Positions 7,776 through 11,499 of a stretch of 11,499 nucleotides of DNA are shown here, piece after piece. Both the position numbers and the translations under genes were made by a program. Origin of the DNA: an uncultured Acholeplasmataceae bacterium (GTDB lineage: Bacteria; Bacillota_I; Bacilli_A; Acholeplasmatales; Acholeplasmataceae). The notes beneath the pieces are model-generated. The model was not told the DNA's origin, did no database searches, and saw nothing but the letters and a program-made list of their open reading frames with translations. Each line of letters opens with the position of its first letter. Position 1 is the first letter of the stretch. The stretch is taken from contig CALKAH010000038.1 in the NCBI GenBank assembly GCA_937983315.1, positions 1-11,499 on the forward strand. Direction: 5' to 3'.

Positions 7776-8399
7776 ATGAACTTAAAACGTGTCGAATTTG
7801 AAGCTAAATCCTTGCAGGAAGCTGAAAAAATGGCTGTAGAACAGCTAAAATTGCAGAAAGATAAGATCAAACTCACCGTCTTAAAAGAAAAGAAGGGTTT
7901 ACTCGGTTTTGGAACCTCAGCCTTCTATGAAGCCACACCAAACATTAATTTAGCAACAGAAGGTAAGGTTTACCTTGAAAACATCTTAAAGACGATGGGC
8001 ATTAAGACTCGCATGGAAGTCAGAACATTAAGCGAAGGTGAAGAAATTCATTATCATATCGAAAGTGATGAAAACGCACTTTTGATTGGCCGTGAAGGAC
8101 GCACATTACTCGCTCTTCAATTCATGCTCAGAAATTACTTAAATCTTTTTGTTGATGATCATTTGATTGTTGCTCTTGATATTGGTAATTATCATGAAAA
8201 CAGAAAGAAGCAACTTGAAATCCTTGCAACCAAGACCGCCAAAGAAGTTGCTCAAACACGAATTGCCGTTAAATTAGATCCTATGAATGCCTTTGACCGC
8301 CGGATCATTCACACCAAGCTTGCTGAATGGCGTGATGTGACGACCGAATCTGAAGGTGAAGGCGAACAACGCGCACTCGTGATTAAACCTAAAAAATAA
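7776..8399 (+). CDS. jag: Jag/KhpB (EloR) RNA-binding protein
   Basis: Cytoplasmic RNA-binding protein of 207 residues, normally co-transcribed with yidC. In streptococci the family (KhpB/EloR) pairs with KhpA and affects cell elongation. Three domains are visible. The Jag-N domain (1-52) contains VLKEKKGLLGFG. A KH domain has the GxxG loop IGREGR at about 104-109. A C-terminal R3H domain at about 168-205 has DPMNAFDRRIIHTKL, with the R-x3-H pair at R175 and H179. There is no long acidic linker between Jag-N and KH, so it is a compact form. The SD GGGGTGA overlaps the yidC stop and implies translational coupling. A strong terminator follows 7 nt downstream. Confidence 0.95.
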   Translation: MNLKRVEFEAKSLQEAEKMAVEQLKLQKDKIKLTVLKEKKGLLGFGTSAFYEATPNINLATEGKVYLENILKTMGIKTRMEVRTLSEGEEIHYHIESDENALLIGREGRTLLALQFMLRNYLNLFVDDHLIVALDIGNYHENRKKQLEILATKTAKEVAQTRIAVKLDPMNAFDRRIIHTKLAEWRDVTTESEGEGEQRALVIKPKK

Positions 8400-8405
8400 T
8401 GAATC

Positions 8406-8437
8406 AAATGCCGAGATTTCGGCATTTTTCATTTTTT
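8406..8437 (+). terminator. Intrinsic terminator after jag
   Basis: A perfect 9-bp stem AAATGCCGA / TCGGCATTT with a GATT loop is followed by TTCATTTTTT. It closes the rpmH-rnpA-yidC-jag cluster. The -35 region of the next promoter overlaps the end of the T-run. Confidence 0.9.
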
Positions 8438-8462
8438 GAAGATGATAGAGCCGTGATATAAT
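8436..8462 (+). promoter_or_regulatory. Promoter for the permuted papain-like gene and rmuC
   Basis: A perfect TATAAT (8457-8462) is preceded by TGA, an extended -10. TTGAAG (8436-8441, 4 of 6) lies 15 bp upstream as a short-spaced -35. It sits directly behind the jag terminator, which supports a new transcription unit starting here. Confidence 0.65.
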
Positions 8463-8483
8463 AAACTCAAGCAGGTGATGGTT

Positions 8484-9440
8484 TTGAAGTTGATGTTTGC
8501 AGCAAAGATCAAAAGTAGAAAAAGACGGAGAATCACAGTAGGCAAAGTTCTCAAAACATTGCTCATCCTCATTTTAATGGGGATGGTTTATTCATTGGGG
8601 ATTGCAGTAGCTGAAAACATTCAAGTTGATCGCGCAATCGAAGATTTTAAGGATAGAAGTACGTTTGTTGAAGAAGTTACGATTGAATATAGCTTAGGGA
8701 ACTATCAGACGAGAAGATACTATGAGGTTTCACGTGAAACATCATATGAATTAGAGGATACACGAAGTGTATTTTATAACGACACGAGAAAATTTCTTGG
8801 CCAAAAGGGAGATATTTTTGTTTCTCAAGACTCACCCTTTCCTTTTACAGCATGGGCTCATCTTTTTATCAGTTATTATTTTGGAGGGCACGCTGCAATC
8901 AATAATGGAAATAATCGATTTATCGAAGCTGTTGGATTCCCACAAGGTGATGAAACGATATTAGACTTTATCTTACATCCAGGAAATGAACCCCATAATT
9001 TCAGTGCAACCGTCAGCAATTCCTATACGAATTACTGGCTCAATCCAGTTTATCGCACAGAAAGTGATCCTGAATATCCTTATTATGGCACACGTTATCG
9101 CAATGAATTTATCGGTCTTCGTGTCAAAAATATCACCTCTGAACAGATCGATGGTGCTGTGAATTACGCACAAGATAAGGTTGATAAGAATCTCTACAAT
9201 TTCTTATTTTTCCTTGATATGGAATACAAATTTTATTGTACTGATCTCGTCAGCCGTGCATACCAAAGTGTCATGGTCGACGAAAATAGACAAAAGAACT
9301 ACTCACGTGCACTTAATGATGATCGGTTCATCACATCCGTGAACGATTTAATCCTTTCAGATGAAACATACATGATTTTCTATGTTGAATATATCGATGA
9401 CGTTTGGCACATTTATTATTTAGAAGATGTGGAGGGGTAA
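8484..9440 (+). CDS. Membrane-anchored permuted papain-like (YiiX/YebB, C92-type) hydrolase candidate
   Basis: I do not recognise a named orthologue. The N-terminus is very basic (SRKRRR), then a single membrane helix (about 22-43) suggests an N-in, C-out protein. The C-terminal part fits the circularly permuted papain fold of the YiiX/YebB (Pfam Peptidase_C92) group. There is a GDIFVSQ strand (about 109-115), GGHAAI with a candidate catalytic His136, FIEAVG with an acidic residue at 148, and FYCTDLVSRAY with a candidate nucleophile Cys252. The His-before-Cys order is the permuted arrangement. The substrate is unknown; members of the fold act on amide or ester bonds in peptides or lipids. The start is chosen as TTG, because the SD AGGTGAT (8473-8479) fits it. 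ATG 8478 is too close and ATG 8493 too far. rmuC follows after 2 nt. Confidence 0.75.
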   Translation: MKLMFAAKIKSRKRRRITVGKVLKTLLILILMGMVYSLGIAVAENIQVDRAIEDFKDRSTFVEEVTIEYSLGNYQTRRYYEVSRETSYELEDTRSVFYNDTRKFLGQKGDIFVSQDSPFPFTAWAHLFISYYFGGHAAINNGNNRFIEAVGFPQGDETILDFILHPGNEPHNFSATVSNSYTNYWLNPVYRTESDPEYPYYGTRYRNEFIGLRVKNITSEQIDGAVNYAQDKVDKNLYNFLFFLDMEYKFYCTDLVSRAYQSVMVDENRQKNYSRALNDDRFITSVNDLILSDETYMIFYVEYIDDVWHIYYLEDVEG

Positions 9441-9442
9441 AC

Positions 9443-10603
9443 ATGTTGGACTATTTCATTCTTGGTGGAATGGCTATTCTCATTGGATTGGTCGTTGTTT
9501 TAATCATCAAACTCAATAAAAACAAACCACTACCGCCTGATTTAACCGGTTTTTTGTCTTCACAAGCTGATCTTAAAGTTCATCTTCAAAAGGAGTATGC
9601 AGAATTTCGTTATCAGTTATCACAAATGATCCATGAATCGGGTAAAACATCACTCAAAGATTTAACAGAGTTTAAAGAAACGATGATTCGTCAAATAGAG
9701 CTTAAGTTTAAAGATATCAATGAAAAAGTTGATCTAAGACTCGGTGAAGGCTTCGATAAAACGAATAAGACGTTTACCGATGTCGTTGAACGGTTGACAA
9801 AAATTGATGAAGCTCAAAAGAAGATTGAATCACTCTCTAACGAAGTTGTTTCCTTAAACGACTTACTAAAAGGTCAAAAAACGAGAGGAATCTTCGGAGA
9901 AGTTCAACTTTATCAACTGCTTTCAGCTGTTTTAGGTGACAACACAGAACTCTATGAGAAACAAAAGACACTCTCCAATAAATCGATTGCAGATGCTGTG
10001 ATTTATGCACCAGAACCCATCGGTATGGTGGCTATTGACTCGAAGTTCCCTCTTGAGAATTACAAACGTATGACCGATCGAAACCTAGGTGAAGCTGATC
10101 GTCTTCAAGCAACGAAAGACTTTAAGAAAGATGTCAAAAAGCACATTGATGACATCAAAAACAAATACATTATCTTTAATGAAACTGGCGATCAAGCATT
10201 TATGTTTGTTCCTGCAGAAGCCATTTTTGCTGAAATATCTGCGTATCACGAAGAGTTAATTGAGTATGCAGCCAAAAACAAAGTATGGCTTGTATCTCCG
10301 ACGACACTGATCTCAACACTATCGATGATCCAAATGGTGGTTCGTAACCTTGAACGCGATAAACAAGCGAAAGTGATCGTTGAAGAACTTAAAAAACTAG
10401 GCGAAGAATTCAAACGTTATGTTGAACGCTGGGATAAACTTAAAAAATCGATTGAAACGGTCTCTAAAACTGCAGACAGTGTCCACACGACAAGTACGAA
10501 AATCTCAAAGAAATTTCAACATATATCAGAAGCTAAATTTATTGAACTTGATGATGAAGAAGACGAAGAATTACTCGAAACAGATGAAGCCCAATCCGAT
10601 TGA
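9443..10603 (+). CDS. rmuC: DNA recombination protein RmuC
   Basis: RmuC-family protein of 386 residues. The family limits recombination at inverted repeats in E. coli and is predicted to hold a PD-(D/E)xK-type nuclease fold; its biochemical activity is not well established. There is an N-terminal membrane helix (about 5-23), a helical coiled-coil-rich region (about 40-140) and the RmuC domain (about 140-345). Candidate active-site residues are E153 (GIFGEVQL), D184 (SIADAVIY) and D199/K201 (AIDSKFPLE), followed by the conserved FMFVPAEA (253-260). The C-terminus is a strongly acidic tail (about 368-384). The start is ATG 9443 with the SD GGAGGGG 5 nt upstream. That SD contains the last codons of the upstream gene, so the two are coupled. 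A frame extension back to 9404 is not needed. Confidence 0.93.
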   Translation: MLDYFILGGMAILIGLVVVLIIKLNKNKPLPPDLTGFLSSQADLKVHLQKEYAEFRYQLSQMIHESGKTSLKDLTEFKETMIRQIELKFKDINEKVDLRLGEGFDKTNKTFTDVVERLTKIDEAQKKIESLSNEVVSLNDLLKGQKTRGIFGEVQLYQLLSAVLGDNTELYEKQKTLSNKSIADAVIYAPEPIGMVAIDSKFPLENYKRMTDRNLGEADRLQATKDFKKDVKKHIDDIKNKYIIFNETGDQAFMFVPAEAIFAEISAYHEELIEYAAKNKVWLVSPTTLISTLSMIQMVVRNLERDKQAKVIVEELKKLGEEFKRYVERWDKLKKSIETVSKTADSVHTTSTKISKKFQHISEAKFIELDDEEDEELLETDEAQSD

Positions 10604-10628
10604 CAAATCGCATAATGAAGGGTATAAT
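10600..10628 (+). promoter_or_regulatory. asnS promoter (full consensus) overlapping the rmuC stop
   Basis: TTGACA (10600-10605) and TATAAT (10623-10628) are 17 bp apart, a perfect sigma-A-type promoter. The TGA inside the -35 is the rmuC stop codon. Transcription should begin near 10635, just ahead of the T-box stem I. Confidence 0.93.
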
Positions 10629-10634
10629 AATCTA

Positions 10635-10867
10635 GAAATCGATGAAAAGAGAGTAACGCTCATCCGCTTCGCATAGCGAGTCGGGAACTGGTGAAAGCCC
10701 GAACGAATGGTGACGTGAAAAACACTTGGAGAGATGGAAGAAATTCTTTATAAAGAATAGTAGAACCATCCGCGACCCGCGTTAAAGGTTTTGAGGGCTA
10801 GAATATTTTTCTAGAACTAAGGTGGTACCGCGTTATTTGACGTCCTTAGACAACTAAGGGCGTTTTT
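10635..10867 (+). promoter_or_regulatory. T-box riboswitch (tRNA-Asn responsive) upstream of asnS
   Basis: A leader of about 230 nt that senses uncharged tRNA and prevents termination when asparaginyl-tRNA is scarce. Stem I has the loop-E element AGTA (10652-10655) opposite GAA (10717-10719), with ACG/CGT pairing between them. The specifier is AAC (10721-10723), the Asn codon, which matches the downstream gene. Other hairpins are ATTCTT/AAGAAT near 10744 and CTAGAA/TTCTAG (10798-10814, stem III-like). The T-box sequence AAGGTGGTACCGCG is at 10819-10832, with the tRNA-acceptor-pairing TGGT at 10823-10826. CTAAGG (10817-10822) can pair with CCTTAG (10844-10849) in the antiterminator, in competition with the terminator. 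Confidence 0.93.
10841..10867 (+). terminator. T-box regulatory terminator
   Basis: A 9-bp stem CGTCCTTAG / CTAAGGGCG (one G-U pair) with an ACAA loop is followed by five T residues. Its left arm is shared with the antiterminator helix of the T-box, so the two structures exclude each other. Confidence 0.92.
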
Positions 10868-10886
10868 ATATTGAAGGAGGATATCC

Positions 10887-11499
10887 ATGGAAACAACAGT
10901 TAAACAGATTTACAGAGAAACCGAGACATTACTTGGAAAAACACTTGAAATCTACGGTTGGATTCGCAATCACCGTGCTCAAAAAGAGTTTGGTTTTATC
11001 AATTTCCACGATGGAACATTTTTTGAAACGCTTCAAGTCGTGTATGAAGAACAAAAGATCGATAACTTCAAAGACGTTCAAAAATTTAGAGTGGGTAGCG
11101 CCATCATGGTCAAAGGTGAACTCATCTTAACCCCTGATGCGAAACAACCTTTTGAAGTCAAAGCACTTCATATCGAACTTTTAGGCGATTCACCTGAAGA
11201 TTATCCCATTCAACCCAAGCGTCATACGCGTGAATTTTTAAGAGAGGTTGCGCATCTACGTGCGAGAACCAACCTTTTCCACGCTGTTTTTAGAATTCGT
11301 TCGGTTGCTGCGATGGGTATTCATGAATTCTTTCAATCCAAAGGCTTTATTTACACGCATACACCGATCATTACAGGAAACGATGGTGAAGGTGCAGGTC
11401 AAATGTTTAGCGTCACCACACTTCCACTAGAAAACATCCCGTTAAACGAAGAAAAGAAAGTGGATTTTAAGAAGGATTTCTTTGGTAAACGTGCAAACT
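10887..11499 (+). CDS. asnS: Asparagine--tRNA ligase (partial, C-terminal part beyond right edge)
   Basis: Class II aminoacyl-tRNA synthetase that charges tRNA-Asn. The first 204 residues are present. The N-terminal OB-fold anticodon-binding domain (about 18-105) includes EIYGWIRNHRAQKEFGFINF. The catalytic core begins with HLRARTNLFHAVFRIRS (about 123-139) and the motif 1 region GFIYTHTPIITGNDGEGAGQ (about 153-172). The segment ENIPLNEEKKVDFKKDFFGK (about 182-201) is the insertion found in the longer E. coli-type AsnRS (about 466 residues) and distinguishes it from AspRS. The ATG start has a strong SD AAGGAGG. Control by the T-box with an AAC specifier independently supports the Asn identity. 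Confidence 0.96.
   Translation, partial: METTVKQIYRETETLLGKTLEIYGWIRNHRAQKEFGFINFHDGTFFETLQVVYEEQKIDNFKDVQKFRVGSAIMVKGELILTPDAKQPFEVKALHIELLGDSPEDYPIQPKRHTREFLREVAHLRARTNLFHAVFRIRSVAAMGIHEFFQSKGFIYTHTPIITGNDGEGAGQMFSVTTLPLENIPLNEEKKVDFKKDFFGKRAN

Noticed and set aside
9404..9442. Earlier in-frame start for rmuC, overlapping the papain-like gene
   Set aside because: ATG 9443 has the strong SD GGAGGGG and puts the membrane helix at the very N-terminus, as usual for RmuC.
10419..10676. 85-codon plus-strand frame overlapping the end of rmuC and the asnS leader
   Set aside because: It is out of frame with rmuC, Lys/Asn-rich as expected of shadow frames here, and runs through a promoter and T-box stem I.

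Overview
The window is the replication-origin region of a low-G+C, Gram-positive-type (Bacillota/Tenericutes-like) chromosome. The order gyrB-recF-yaaA-dnaN-dnaA / oriC / rpmH-rnpA-yidC-jag is the classic Bacillus-type origin order. Every gene left of the origin lies on the minus strand and every gene right of it on the plus strand, so all are transcribed away from oriC with the replication forks. TGA is used as a stop (recF, yidC, rmuC) and Trp is read from TGG, so this is not a Mycoplasma/Spiroplasma-type code. YidC has a lipoprotein signal, Shine-Dalgarno sequences are strong, and asnS sits behind a T-box; together these suggest Bacillota. An Acholeplasma/Izemoplasma-type lineage is my guess, not something the sequence proves.

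Left arm (1-5379, minus strand). dnaA comes first. Then a 129-bp gap carries a perfect DnaA box, an AT-rich stretch and the dnaN promoter. dnaN ends at a strong UUCG-loop terminator. A separate promoter then drives the tightly packed set yaaA (S4-domain RNA-binding protein), recF and gyrB. gyrB runs off the left edge after 440 codons.

Origin (about 5380-5710). At least six DnaA boxes lie between dnaA and rpmH, two of them perfect. One perfect box here and the one in the dnaA-dnaN gap share the same 17-bp sequence, so the origin looks bipartite, as in Bacillus subtilis.

Right arm (5711-11499, plus strand). A full-consensus promoter drives rpmH. A long hairpin with a T-rich tail, flanked by direct repeats, separates rpmH from rnpA, which has no visible ribosome binding site. 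rnpA overlaps yidC, followed by jag/khpB and a terminator. YidC is much larger than the usual Gram-positive form because of about 200 extra extracytoplasmic residues that include an Ig-like (Big_3-type) domain. Where mnmE usually follows jag, this chromosome has a membrane-anchored permuted papain-like (YiiX/YebB-type) hydrolase candidate and then rmuC. A second full-consensus promoter overlaps the rmuC stop codon and starts a T-box leader with an AAC (Asn) specifier, which controls asnS. asnS is cut by the right edge.

Most of the window is core replication, translation and membrane-insertion machinery. The less ordinary parts are the enlarged YidC, the repeat-flanked hairpin ahead of rnpA, the permuted papain gene, and the fine structure of the bipartite origin. 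I saw no CRISPR array, insertion sequence, tRNA or rRNA gene.
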